Assembly (NCBI GenBank): GCA_958405565.1
Contig: CATYEN010000001.1
Coordinates: 65,629-129,628 of the forward strand
Reading direction: 5' to 3'
Origin: an uncultured Collinsella sp.
GTDB taxonomy: Bacteria; Actinomycetota; Coriobacteriia; Coriobacteriales; Coriobacteriaceae
Length of the DNA stretch: 64,000 nt
This document shows, piece by piece, positions 7,914 through 16,212 of this stretch. The notes below the pieces were generated by a model. It had not been told where the DNA came from. It ran no database searches and saw nothing but the letters and a program-made list of their open reading frames with translations. Position 1 is the first letter of the stretch. Every line of letters starts with the position of its first letter. Position numbers and translations under genes: made by a program.

Positions 7914-9623
7914 TTAGCGAGCTGCGGACTCGAGCAGTGCCTTGACCTCGGCAGCGGTGTTGCAGGCGAGCGCCTTCTCGGCGAGCTCGTCGCACTCGGC
8001 CTTGGTCCACTGGCTGATGGTCTTGCGGGCGCGCAGGATGGACGGAGCGCTCATCGAGAACTCCTCCAGGCCCCAGCTGATCAGCAGCGGCTCGAGCAGC
8101 GGATCGGCAGCAGCCTCGCCGCACATACCGACCATGATGCCGGCCTTCACGCCGCTCTCGATGATGTTCTTGAGCGAGCGGAGCACGGCGGGATAGTAAA
8201 CCTGGTACAGGTTGGAGATGGTGTCGTTACCACGGTCGGCGCACATGGTGTAGCCGATCAGGTCGTTGGTGCCGATGGAGAAGAAGTCGGCGACCTCGGC
8301 CAGGCGGTCGGCGAGCAGCGAGGCGGCAGGCGTCTCGACCATGATGCCGACCTCGATGTTCTCGTTGAACTTGCGACCCTCTTCGGTCAGCTCGGCCTTG
8401 CACTGCTCGACAAGCTCCTTGACAGCCAAGACCTCCTCGACACAGGTGACGAGCGGGATCATGATCTTGACGTCACCGAAGGCGCTAGCGCGCAGCAGGG
8501 CGCGGAGCTGGACCTTGTACTGGTCGGGGTTGGCCAGGCAGTAACGCACGGCGCGGAAGCCCATGAAGGGGTTCTCTTCCTTGACCATGTGCAGGTACGG
8601 AATCTCCTTGTCGCCACCCACATCGAGCGTGCGGATGATGACCGGAGCGCCCTTGAGCGCGCTGGCGACCTTACGGTAGGCGGTAAACTGCTCCTCCTCG
8701 GAAGGAAGCTCAGCAGAGTCCATGAACAGGAACTCGGAACGGAACAGGCCAATAGCCTCGGCGTCGTGATCGAGCGCGTTGGGCACGTCATCGGGGTTGC
8801 CGATGTTGCAGGCAATGATCTTCTTGATGCCGTCGGCAGTCACGGACGGCTTGCCGCGGAAGGCCTCGAGAGCCGCCTTCTCGGCAGCGAAAGCCTCGGC
8901 CTTGGCAGTGTAGGCGGCGAGCGTCTCCTCATCGGGATCGGCCTCAACGATACCCTTGCCACCGTCAACGACAACGGTCATGCCGTTGCGCAGTGCGGTG
9001 CAGCTGTTGGAAACCGAAAGGACGGCCGGGATCTCGAGGGCGCGCGCGATGATCGCGGAGTGTGACGTGCGGCCACCGGTCTCGGTGACGATGCCGGCAA
9101 CATGGGCCTTATCGATCGTGGCGGTCATGGACGGCGTGAGGTCGTGCACGACAACGACGGTATTCTCGGGCAGGACGGAGAGGTCGACGACCTCCTTGCC
9201 CAGCAGCTCGGCCAGAATACCGGTGCGGATGTCGGCGATGTCGGCCGCGCGCAGACGGAACATCTCGTCGTCCATGGACAGGAACATGTTCTCGAACATG
9301 GTCGAGGTGTCCATGAGCGCCTGCTCGGCGCAGGTGCCGCCGTCAATGGCGGCGTTGATGGCGTCGGTCATGCCCGGATCCTGAGCCAGGACAATGTGTC
9401 CGCTCATGATCTCGGCCTCGGCCTCGCCCACCGTCTCCTTCATGTGGTCGGCCTGAGCCTGGGTCTTCTCGCAGAAGACCGAAAGAGCGGTCCGATAGCG
9501 CTCCTTCTCTGCTGCCGAATCAGCAACCTCGTGCGGCTCAAACGTCAAGTCGGGATCGACGGCGACCATGACGGTGCCGATACCGATGCCCTCGGAAGCG
9601 TTGACTCCCTGATACATTCCCAT
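7914..9623 (-). CDS. ptsI: PTS enzyme I (phosphoenolpyruvate-protein phosphotransferase)
   Basis: This cytoplasmic 569-residue enzyme takes phosphate from phosphoenolpyruvate and passes it to HPr. It shows the N-terminal match YQGVNASEGIGIG, the phosphohistidine site GGRTSHSAIIARA (His about 188), and the C-terminal PEP-binding barrel with FLFMDS, PVIIRTLDVGGD and FFSIGTNDLIGY. Length matches the family. Two ATGs (9623 and 9617) both have usable sites in GGAGAGAGGA; the second aligns best with the classical N-terminus. It is downstream of ptsH, separated by a partial terminator, and upstream of a PfkB kinase, so general PTS proteins are embedded in the fructose locus. Confidence 0.95.
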   Translation of the reverse strand: MGMYQGVNASEGIGIGTVMVAVDPDLTFEPHEVADSAAEKERYRTALSVFCEKTQAQADHMKETVGEAEAEIMSGHIVLAQDPGMTDAINAAIDGGTCAEQALMDTSTMFENMFLSMDDEMFRLRAADIADIRTGILAELLGKEVVDLSVLPENTVVVVHDLTPSMTATIDKAHVAGIVTETGGRTSHSAIIARALEIPAVLSVSNSCTALRNGMTVVVDGGKGIVEADPDEETLAAYTAKAEAFAAEKAALEAFRGKPSVTADGIKKIIACNIGNPDDVPNALDHDAEAIGLFRSEFLFMDSAELPSEEEQFTAYRKVASALKGAPVIIRTLDVGGDKEIPYLHMVKEENPFMGFRAVRYCLANPDQYKVQLRALLRASAFGDVKIMIPLVTCVEEVLAVKELVEQCKAELTEEGRKFNENIEVGIMVETPAASLLADRLAEVADFFSIGTNDLIGYTMCADRGNDTISNLYQVYYPAVLRSLKNIIESGVKAGIMVGMCGEAAADPLLEPLLISWGLEEFSMSAPSILRARKTISQWTKAECDELAEKALACNTAAEVKALLESAAR

Positions 9624-9668
9624 TCCTCTCTCCGTGTCATGTGATAAAGCGTTTTGCCATATCCATGA

Positions 9669-9705
9669 CAAAAGAGCGCAGCTACCTTAAAACAGGTCAC
9701 TGCGC
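9669..9705 (-). terminator. Attenuator-like terminator between ptsH and ptsI
   Basis: GCGCAGTGACCT pairs with AGGTAGCTGCGC (one mismatch), followed by TCTTTTG on the minus strand, 46 nt after the ptsH stop. The interrupted T tract suggests partial termination that would make more HPr than enzyme I. Confidence 0.65.
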
Positions 9706-9750
9706 CCCCAAATATGAACTTAGTTGTTCAACATGCGACCCGTTTGAGTT

Positions 9751-10014
9751 CTACTCGCCAAGACCGCTCTTGATGAGCTCGATGGCAGCAGCCAGAGCCT
9801 CGGCCTCGTCGGCGCCGTCGCACTTGACCTCGACCTCGGTGCCGCAGGGGATACCAGCAGCCATGAGGGCCATCGGGGACTTGCCGTTGACCTCCTTCTC
9901 GGGGGTGACGACCGTCACATCACAGGCGTACTTGCCCATGGTGGAGGCAAACAGACCAGCCGGACGCATGTGCAGACCCTGAGGATTAACGAGGGTAGCC
10001 TTCTCAGAAACCAT
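9751..10014 (-). CDS. ptsH: PTS phosphocarrier protein HPr
   Basis: This 87-residue protein relays phosphate from enzyme I to the sugar-specific EII proteins. It has the active-site motif PQGLHMRPAG with His15, and Ser46 within VNGKSPMALMAAGI, close to the Firmicutes regulatory-serine region (KSIMGVMSLGI). This suggests possible control by an HPr kinase, though none is in the window. The start at 10014 follows an AAGGAG sequence. A 526-bp gap with large palindromes separates it from fruA. Confidence 0.95.
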   Translation of the reverse strand: MVSEKATLVNPQGLHMRPAGLFASTMGKYACDVTVVTPEKEVNGKSPMALMAAGIPCGTEVEVKCDGADEAEALAAAIELIKSGLGE

Positions 10015-10115
10015 AATTGACTCCTTTTTTGTGTTTAACCCCTGTCATGCATGTGGCAGGAGTCAGATTCACGACGTTGTTTATATTAACTCACATCAAA
10101 CGGTTTTTCATTGTG

Positions 10116-10320
10116 TTTCGCACGAATTATTGGACAGATGTCGTTCGCTGTCCGCTCGCCTGCCGGGCGGGGCGGTTAAGTTTGCTGCTCTACAGTCCTG
10201 CGCAAGACGGAAAGCACATTAAGTGCTTTCCTTTGCGTGCGGAACTCGCGACAAACTTAATCGCCCGCCGGGCGGGCGAGCTGCGGAAACTCGGTCGATC
10301 CAAAGTAATATCGTGCGAAC
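10116..10320. repeat. 205-bp imperfect inverted repeat with central hairpin
   Basis: Bases 10116-10184 and 10252-10320 are imperfect inverse copies. The match is strongest from 10154-10184 to 10252-10281 (about 30 bp, ending in TTAAGTTTG/CAAACTTAA) and continues outward through TTCGCACGA-ATTA-TTGG. The arms carry GC palindromes such as GCCCGCCGGGCGGGC. The centre holds GGAAAGCAC-ATTAA-GTGCTTTCC (10209-10231), extended by CGCAA/TTGCG. No coding sequence is evident. It could be a MITE-like element or a long RNA hairpin upstream of ptsH. Confidence 0.75.
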
Positions 10321-10386
10321 GGAATTCTGGCTGATGAACTGTTCGCGACAAAGACTTGATAGGTAGCCCCCTCTATACCCTTTTAT

Positions 10387-10467
10387 AGGTTGCGGTGAAA
10401 TAGGGACTGATTTTGCGATTGAAACGTTTAAACATTCCCTATTTCACCGCACCTTACAGAAGGGAAT
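10387..10467. repeat. Inverted pair of TATTTCACCGCA repeats
   Basis: TGCGGTGAAATAGGGA (10391-10406) is mirrored by TCCCTATTTCACCGCA (10436-10451) around a 29-base loop. A second, overlapping inverted repeat CATTCCCT...AGGGAATG brackets the right arm. The same core is at 1743-1773. It lies just beyond the fruA terminator. Confidence 0.65.
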
Positions 10468-10468
10468 G

Positions 10469-10503
10469 AAAAAAGGCGGGGGCTCCGGGTGGAGTCCTCG
10501 CCT
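10469..10503 (-). terminator. Terminator of fruA
   Basis: AGGCGAGGACTCC pairs with GGAGCCCCCGCCT across a 4-base loop and is followed by six T on the minus strand, 38 nt after the fruA stop. Confidence 0.88.
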
Positions 10504-10540
10504 TTGTTACAGGGGGCGACGTTAATCGCGTGCCGTGGAA

Positions 10541-12544
10541 TTAGACCAGGCGGGCGTTGATCGTCTTGGCGATCTCGGCGGCGTCGGTGGAACCCTTGAC
10601 GGTGCCACGGAAGTCCTCGTCCATGAGCGCCTCGGCGACCTTGGACAGGATCTTGAGGTGCGTGGTGCCAGCCTGTGCACCAGGGATGAGCAGAGCGATG
10701 GCCACGTTGACGGGAGCGCCGTCCATGGTATCCCAACCGGTCACGCCGGACTCGTCCTTAACGACGATGACGGCAGCCTCAGTAATGGCGTCGGACTTAG
10801 CATGCGGGATGGCGAAGCCCTCCATCATGCCCGTGGTGCCCTCGGCCTCGCGGGCCAGGAAGGCGTTCATCACGGCGTCGGCGTCGCTGGCGATACCAGC
10901 CTTGACAGCCTGGTTGGAAACGAAGCTCAGAGCCTCGTCACGAGAAGCGAAGTCCTCGGCGACAAAGACATTCTCAACCTTCACGAAGTCGGCAGCCTCG
11001 GCCTTGGGGGCCTCGACGGCAGCGGCCTTGGAAGCCTCAACCGGCTTGGCTACAGGAGCGGCCTTCTGATTCTTCTCGAAGTCGTACTTCTTGAAAGCCA
11101 CGAACAGGATGCCACCGACCACAGCGCCGATGAGGATCGCGAGGACCCACAGCGGACCGTTCTCGACAACGGGCAGGACCAGGAAGCCACCGTGAGGCGC
11201 CGGATCGTGGACGTTGAACATAATGGTCAGGATCGAAGCGATAGAGGAACCAAGCATCATGATGGGCATGACGGGCCAGATGTTCTTGGTCATGAACGGA
11301 ATGGCGCCCTCGGTGATGTGGGTGCAACCAAGGATGAGGTTGACGATACCGGCGTCGTGATCCTCCTGGCTGAAGTACTTCTTGCCGACGACGACGGCGA
11401 AGGTGGTGATCAGCGGCGGAACGATGCAGGCGGCGGAGACGGCAGCCATGAAGTTGGTGCCGAAGTTGTAGGTGTCGGTGCCGACACCGGCGGCCAGGGC
11501 CTCGGTGAGCATAGCGGTACCGGTGACGTAAGCAGCCTTGTTGACCGGGCCGCCCATGTCAACGGCGCACATGCAGCCGATGGCAAGGCCCAGGACAATG
11601 GCGCCAGAGGCAGACAGACCCTTGAGGAAGTCCATCATGGCGGTGTTGATGGCAGCCATGGGGCCGGAGATGCCGAGCATGACCAGGCCGACGATGGCGG
11701 TCGAGAACAGCGGGTACAGGAAGATAGCCTTGAGGCCGTCCAGATTCTTGGGCAGCTTGGAGAAGACCTTCTCGAGCAGCAGGATGACATAGCCAGCGAG
11801 GAAGCCGCCGACGATGCCGCCCAGGAAGCCGAAGCCCACGCCGGCGCCGCCGGCGTCGATCATGCCGGTCTCGGCGTTAACGGGCAGGCCCTGGATGGCG
11901 ATCATACCGGCAACGAAGCCGGGGACGAGCGCCGGGCGCTTGCCGATGGACTCGGCGATGTAGGCGGAAAGCACGGGAACCATGAGGTTCATGGCAATGC
12001 CGCCGATGATCTTGAGCATAGCGGCAAAGCTGTTGTAGTCAGACGCCGTCGAATCGAAGGACGTGATGCCCCACAGGAACGAAACGGCGGTCAGGACACC
12101 ACCGGCGACGACGAAGACCAGCATGTGGCTGACGCCGTTCATGAGGTGCTTGTAGATGATGTGGCCGATGGACTCCTTCTCCTCGACCTCATCCTCGACA
12201 TCGGCAGCAGCCGCAACCGAGTCGTCACCCTTGGCGGCGAGCGCGCGGTCGATCAGCTTACCGGCTGCCTCAACGGACAGGGCCTTGGAAACACCAACGG
12301 AAACCATGCGCTTGCCGGCGAAACGCTCCGCCTGGACATCCTTATCGGCTGCGACGACGACGGCCTTGGCACCGGCGATCTCGCTCTTGGTGAGCTCGTT
12401 CTCGACACCGACCTGGCCATGGGTCTCAACCTTAATGGTCAGACCTCGCTCGGCAGCTGCCTTCTCCAGCGCCTCCTTCGCCATGAAGGTGTGCGCGATG
12501 CCGGTCGGGCAACCGGTAGCGGCGATGATGTCAAACTTAGCCAT
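10541..12544 (-). CDS. fruA: Fructose-specific PTS transporter, fused IIB-IIC-IIA
   Basis: This 667-residue membrane protein imports fructose while phosphorylating it at C1. The domain order is IIB (residues 1 to about 100, phosphocysteine Cys12 in AATGCPTGIAHT), an acidic linker, a IIC membrane channel of about 330 residues starting near NGVSHMLVFVVAGG, an Ala/Lys-rich linker, and a C-terminal fructose/mannitol-type IIA with GFAIPH (His about 581). The start at 12544 has AAGGAGGG closely upstream. It is divergent from the RpiR-type regulator across a 272-bp gap with inverted repeats, so that regulator very likely controls it. Confidence 0.93.
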   Translation of the reverse strand: MAKFDIIAATGCPTGIAHTFMAKEALEKAAAERGLTIKVETHGQVGVENELTKSEIAGAKAVVVAADKDVQAERFAGKRMVSVGVSKALSVEAAGKLIDRALAAKGDDSVAAAADVEDEVEEKESIGHIIYKHLMNGVSHMLVFVVAGGVLTAVSFLWGITSFDSTASDYNSFAAMLKIIGGIAMNLMVPVLSAYIAESIGKRPALVPGFVAGMIAIQGLPVNAETGMIDAGGAGVGFGFLGGIVGGFLAGYVILLLEKVFSKLPKNLDGLKAIFLYPLFSTAIVGLVMLGISGPMAAINTAMMDFLKGLSASGAIVLGLAIGCMCAVDMGGPVNKAAYVTGTAMLTEALAAGVGTDTYNFGTNFMAAVSAACIVPPLITTFAVVVGKKYFSQEDHDAGIVNLILGCTHITEGAIPFMTKNIWPVMPIMMLGSSIASILTIMFNVHDPAPHGGFLVLPVVENGPLWVLAILIGAVVGGILFVAFKKYDFEKNQKAAPVAKPVEASKAAAVEAPKAEAADFVKVENVFVAEDFASRDEALSFVSNQAVKAGIASDADAVMNAFLAREAEGTTGMMEGFAIPHAKSDAITEAAVIVVKDESGVTGWDTMDGAPVNVAIALLIPGAQAGTTHLKILSKVAEALMDEDFRGTVKGSTDAAEIAKTINARLV

Positions 12545-12671
12545 GTGTCCCTCCTTCTTGAGTACTGCGCCCGCAGGCGCTCCCCTACACGCGCATCCTT
12601 GCGCGCTTTTCCACAACTGAAAGATACCAACCTACCGTCCGCGTGAGAAGAGACAAGGCGCAATTCTCCGG

Positions 12672-12715
12672 TGAAAGGTTCTTTCATAACCGTAAACGGT
12701 AAGTGAAAGTTTACC
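12672..12715. promoter_or_regulatory. Candidate operators in the fruA/rpiR divergent gap
   Basis: Two adjacent symmetric sites are visible: TGAAAG-GTT-CTTTCA (12672-12686) and GGTAA-GTGAAAGT-TTACC (12698-12715). Both contain TGAAAG. They lie between the divergent fruA and regulator genes, with a possible regulator -10 (TATACT) at 12763-12768. Confidence 0.5.
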
Positions 12716-12816
12716 ATCAACACTTGAAACGGCAAGGTGTATCTTGTAATTGAAAATGCACGTATACTATGGCATTGCAAATCAAGTTAGATTTTCATGC
12801 CAACCAGGAGCCATCC

Positions 12817-13674
12817 ATGACCGATAGTAGCAAGAGCGCACTTTCCCTCATTAGTACCCACCAAGGATACAGCGAGTCCGAGCAGCGCATTGTCGACTAT
12901 ATATTGGAGCACCAGTCCGAGGCGCCGCGCCTGACGGCCGCCCAGCTCTCACGAGCCGCCGCCACGTCCGAGGCGACAGTTTCGCGCTTCTGCCGCAAGC
13001 TGGGCTTTGGCAGCTTCCGCAGCTTTCAGTTTTCGCTGGCGAGGGATTTGGAAAGCCAGCGCAACGAAGGCCTGACCGACGAGGTCTCGCTCGACAATAT
13101 GGAGCAGAGTCTCAAGAACATCCTGGCTGCCAAGGTGAGCGAGCTGAATGCGACCATCGACGGGATCGACCACGATACGCTGGCGGCTGTTGTGCATGCC
13201 CTTAAGCATGCAGGGGTTATTGAGTTTGCAGCTGTAGGCAATACGAACGCGGTCGCGCTCGATGCGACGTTTAAGTTTTCGCAGCTGGGCCTTCGCTGTA
13301 TGGCGAGCACCATCAGCGAGACCTCGATCGGGTTTGCACTCACACTACGCCCCGGCGACGTCATCGTGCTCATCTCAAACTCCGGCAAATCGCGCCGACT
13401 GAATCGCATGGCAAAAGCGGCTCGCAACTGCGGCGCAACCGTAGTCGTCATCAGCAGCGACAGCAAATCTCCGCTCGCGCGTCTGGCAGACTACACTTTT
13501 AATACCGTCAACCACGAAGCGCTGCTGACGACAGGCGACTTTGCGTTCTCTAAGATCAGCGCCACGATGATCATCGAAGTCATCTACAACTTCCTGCTGC
13601 CCGAGATTGAAGACGCTCGCGAGCATATCAGCTACTACGAGGAGCTCATCCAGCCCGATAAGGTCGTTGAGTAA
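12817..13674 (+). CDS. MurR/RpiR-family transcriptional regulator
   Basis: This 285-residue regulator has an N-terminal RpiR helix-turn-helix (LTAAQLSRAAATSEATVSRF, about residues 35-60) and a C-terminal SIS domain that senses phosphosugars (IEFAAVGNTNAVALD, ISNSGKSRRLN). It is divergent from fruA, which is the expected arrangement for a sugar-phosphate sensor controlling the fructose PTS; fructose-1-phosphate is a reasonable but unproven effector. The ATG at 12817 was chosen because CAGGAG precedes it; an upstream in-frame ATG lacks a site. It ends at a bidirectional terminator shared with recN. Confidence 0.9.
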   Translation: MTDSSKSALSLISTHQGYSESEQRIVDYILEHQSEAPRLTAAQLSRAAATSEATVSRFCRKLGFGSFRSFQFSLARDLESQRNEGLTDEVSLDNMEQSLKNILAAKVSELNATIDGIDHDTLAAVVHALKHAGVIEFAAVGNTNAVALDATFKFSQLGLRCMASTISETSIGFALTLRPGDVIVLISNSGKSRRLNRMAKAARNCGATVVVISSDSKSPLARLADYTFNTVNHEALLTTGDFAFSKISATMIIEVIYNFLLPEIEDAREHISYYEELIQPDKVVE

Positions 13675-13682
13675 AACGCGTA

Positions 13683-13715
13683 GTGGGACAAAAATTTCAG
13701 TCTATTTTGTCCCAC
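13683..13715. terminator. Bidirectional terminator between rpiR-type gene and recN
   Basis: GTGGGACAAAA and TTTTGTCCCAC form a perfect 11-bp inverted repeat with an 11-base loop between two convergent genes. The A/T-rich stem end provides a short U tract in both directions. Confidence 0.75.
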
Positions 13716-13733
13716 CAGCACCGCCGATACGAC

Positions 13734-15362
13734 CTAGCCTCGAACTTCTTCGAGCATCTGCTTTGCGTGGGCCAAGCTTGCCTCCGACTGATCGCCGCTG
13801 AGCATGCGGGCAATCTCGGCGATACGCGCTTCACCGGTTACCTCGTCCAAATGCGTCTGGGGAACATCGCCCGGCTCCTTGCTGACAACATAATGCTTGT
13901 CGGCCATGACGGCGACCTGCGCCAAGTGGGTTACGACGATGACCTGATGCGTAGCGGAGAGATCCGCCAGCACGCCCGCGAGTGCACGCGCCGTGGAGCC
14001 GCCGACACCGGCATCGACCTCGTCAAATACCAGTGTGTCGACGCCGTCAGCATTACCCAAGACCACCTTGCTCGCCAGCATGACGCGGCTTAACTCGCCG
14101 CCCGACGCAATGCGGCGGAGGGGACGTGGTGTCAAACCGGCACCGCTGCGGTATAGCAATTCGTAGCTCGAAGGACCAACCGGCGTCCACTCAGCACGGG
14201 GAAGATCACGTGACTCCCAGACGAGCTCGGCGCCGCCCATCTCCAAGCGTGCCATCTGACGACCAACCTCATGGCAGAAGCGCGGGGCCGCCGTATTGCG
14301 AGCGCGCTTAAGCGCCTTGGCAGCAGCGAACAGCTCGCGCTCGGCGCTCCCGAGTGCCTCACGCGCCTTTTTGATCTGTTCATCGCCATCATCGACCAGG
14401 GACAGCAGCTCTTGCGAGCGATCGCGCATGGCAAAAACATCGTCCATGGTGGGACCCCACTGACGCAACAGACCCTTGAGGTCGGAATACCGCTCACGCA
14501 TGCGAGCGAGCTCGCGCGGGTCGAAGGCGACGCCATCGCGATAGGCACGAAGCTCGTTCGCGCTGTCCTCAAGGGAGATACAGGCATCCGAAAGCGCATC
14601 GGCAATGTCACCCAGTTTGCGATCGACGCTAGCCATACGGGAAAGCTCTGCCACGGCGCTGTTCACGGCATCGAGCGCTCCGCCTTCGGCGGCAAGCGAT
14701 GCATGGGCATCGTTAGCTGTGGCAACCAGTACCTCGGCATGTTCGGAGCGCGGCAGCAGCTCCTCGAGCTCCTCGTACTCGCCCGGCTTGGGGTCGACCT
14801 CACCGATGCGCTCGAGGGCAAAGCGCGCCTCCTCGACGCGGCTCCCCTGCGCACGCGAGGCCTCTTCGACACGTCGAACTTCCTTGGCGGCAGCGCGCGA
14901 TGCCTTAAAGCAGGCGCGGTACGCATCCAGCGCCTCGAGCGCAGAGCGCCCCGCCCAGGCATCGACCATCGCAACGTGATGCGCCGGGTCGAGCAAGCGC
15001 TGATGCTCATGCTGCCCGCAAAGATCCATCATCACGCCGACGCGCTCCGAAAGCTCGCGCACACTGGCGATGCGGCCGTCAATTTTTACGCGACTGCGGC
15101 CCTCGGCAGAAAGGCTACGCTGCACGGTGAACCCCTCCGTGTCGTGCGGCCCGTCGAACAAGCGCGCCTCGACGCTCGCCAGCGACTCGCCCTCGCGCAC
15201 CGTCGACGAATCCGCGCGCTCGCCCAAAATAAGCTTGAGGGCCGAGAGCAGCGCGGTCTTGCCGGCGCCGGTCTCACCGGTCAGGACAGTCAGGCCGGCA
15301 CTCGGCACCAGCGTCGCCTCACGAATGAGTGCAATGTTAGAAACCTGCAGCTCATCGATCAT
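13734..15362 (-). CDS. recN: DNA repair protein RecN
   Basis: This 542-residue SMC-like ATPase acts in double-strand-break repair. It has Walker A GETGAGKT (29-36), a long central coiled coil, the signature LRRIASGGELSRVMLA and Walker B VDTLVFDEVDAGVGG near the C-terminus. Family length is about 550. Its ATG overlaps the last 11 bases of nadK, so it is the last gene of the efp-asp23-nusB-xseB-tlyA-nadK-recN series; nadK-recN linkage is common in Gram-positive bacteria. Confidence 0.95.
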   Translation of the reverse strand: MIDELQVSNIALIREATLVPSAGLTVLTGETGAGKTALLSALKLILGERADSSTVREGESLASVEARLFDGPHDTEGFTVQRSLSAEGRSRVKIDGRIASVRELSERVGVMMDLCGQHEHQRLLDPAHHVAMVDAWAGRSALEALDAYRACFKASRAAAKEVRRVEEASRAQGSRVEEARFALERIGEVDPKPGEYEELEELLPRSEHAEVLVATANDAHASLAAEGGALDAVNSAVAELSRMASVDRKLGDIADALSDACISLEDSANELRAYRDGVAFDPRELARMRERYSDLKGLLRQWGPTMDDVFAMRDRSQELLSLVDDGDEQIKKAREALGSAERELFAAAKALKRARNTAAPRFCHEVGRQMARLEMGGAELVWESRDLPRAEWTPVGPSSYELLYRSGAGLTPRPLRRIASGGELSRVMLASKVVLGNADGVDTLVFDEVDAGVGGSTARALAGVLADLSATHQVIVVTHLAQVAVMADKHYVVSKEPGDVPQTHLDEVTGEARIAEIARMLSGDQSEASLAHAKQMLEEVRG

Positions 15363-16212
15363 GACGCACTCCGTAGAACACGCGGCTCACCGAGTTGTAG
15401 AAGCTCTCGGGGCCGTAATCGAGCAACAACACATCTCCGGGCCCGCGGCGCACCGCCACGCTCTCGACCGTGCCATCGCAGGTAATAAACTGTCCATCGA
15501 TAGCGATCGCCGGAACGCTCGGGCGGTCATCGGACATAAAGATTTCGACGACATCACTCGGCGAGGTCAAAAAAGCGCGAGCCTGAATGGTATGCGGGGC
15601 GATGGGCACACAGACCATACCCGTGTAATCGGGGCTCACGATGGGGCCGCCGGCGGAAAGCGCGTAGCCGGTGGAGCCGGTCGCCGTCGAAACGACGACA
15701 CCGTCGCCGCGAAGGCGATCGATATGATGGCCGGACACCGTGATATCAAACTCAACCATATCGGACAGCGGGCCGCGGGTAAGCGCCATGTCGTTGAGGG
15801 CGAAGGTGCGCACGACATCCTTCGTACCGTCTTCGCGCACAGACACGATATCCGCGGCGATGGTAGCGCGACGGCTCACGTGCAGCTCACCGGACAGGGC
15901 ATCGCTCACAACCTGCAAAATGTCGCGCTCCTCGGGGCTCGCGGCCGTCAAAAAGCCCAGGTGACCATAGGAAAGACCGAGGATAGGAATCTCGCGATGG
16001 TTGAGGATGCGGGCAGCGCGCAGCAACGTACCGTCGCCGCCGAGCGTAATGACCAGATCGGAGCCGTCAATATCAGGCGTGCTTTGAATCTTCGATCGCT
16101 GGTCGGCAGCCCATGCGACCTCATAGCCCTGGCGCGTCAGCCAAAGCTCGAGCATCAGACCGCTCTCGACCGCTTCTTGCTTGTAGTAATTGGGAACCAG
16201 AAAGACCTTCAT
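15352..16212 (-). CDS. nadK: NAD kinase
   Basis: This 286-residue enzyme phosphorylates NAD to NADP. It shows the diagnostic GGDGTLL (58-64), followed by the second NAD-kinase signature region around residues 170-190 (TGSTGYALSAGGP). It overlaps tlyA by four bases upstream and recN by 11 bases downstream, indicating translational coupling. Confidence 0.95.
   Translation of the reverse strand: MKVFLVPNYYKQEAVESGLMLELWLTRQGYEVAWAADQRSKIQSTPDIDGSDLVITLGGDGTLLRAARILNHREIPILGLSYGHLGFLTAASPEERDILQVVSDALSGELHVSRRATIAADIVSVREDGTKDVVRTFALNDMALTRGPLSDMVEFDITVSGHHIDRLRGDGVVVSTATGSTGYALSAGGPIVSPDYTGMVCVPIAPHTIQARAFLTSPSDVVEIFMSDDRPSVPAIAIDGQFITCDGTVESVAVRRGPGDVLLLDYGPESFYNSVSRVFYGVRHDR

Noticed and set aside
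10535..12646. Open frame of about 700 codons opposite fruA
   Set aside because: It is antisense to a complete IIB-IIC-IIA transporter; Gly/Asp/His-rich translation typical of shadow frames.
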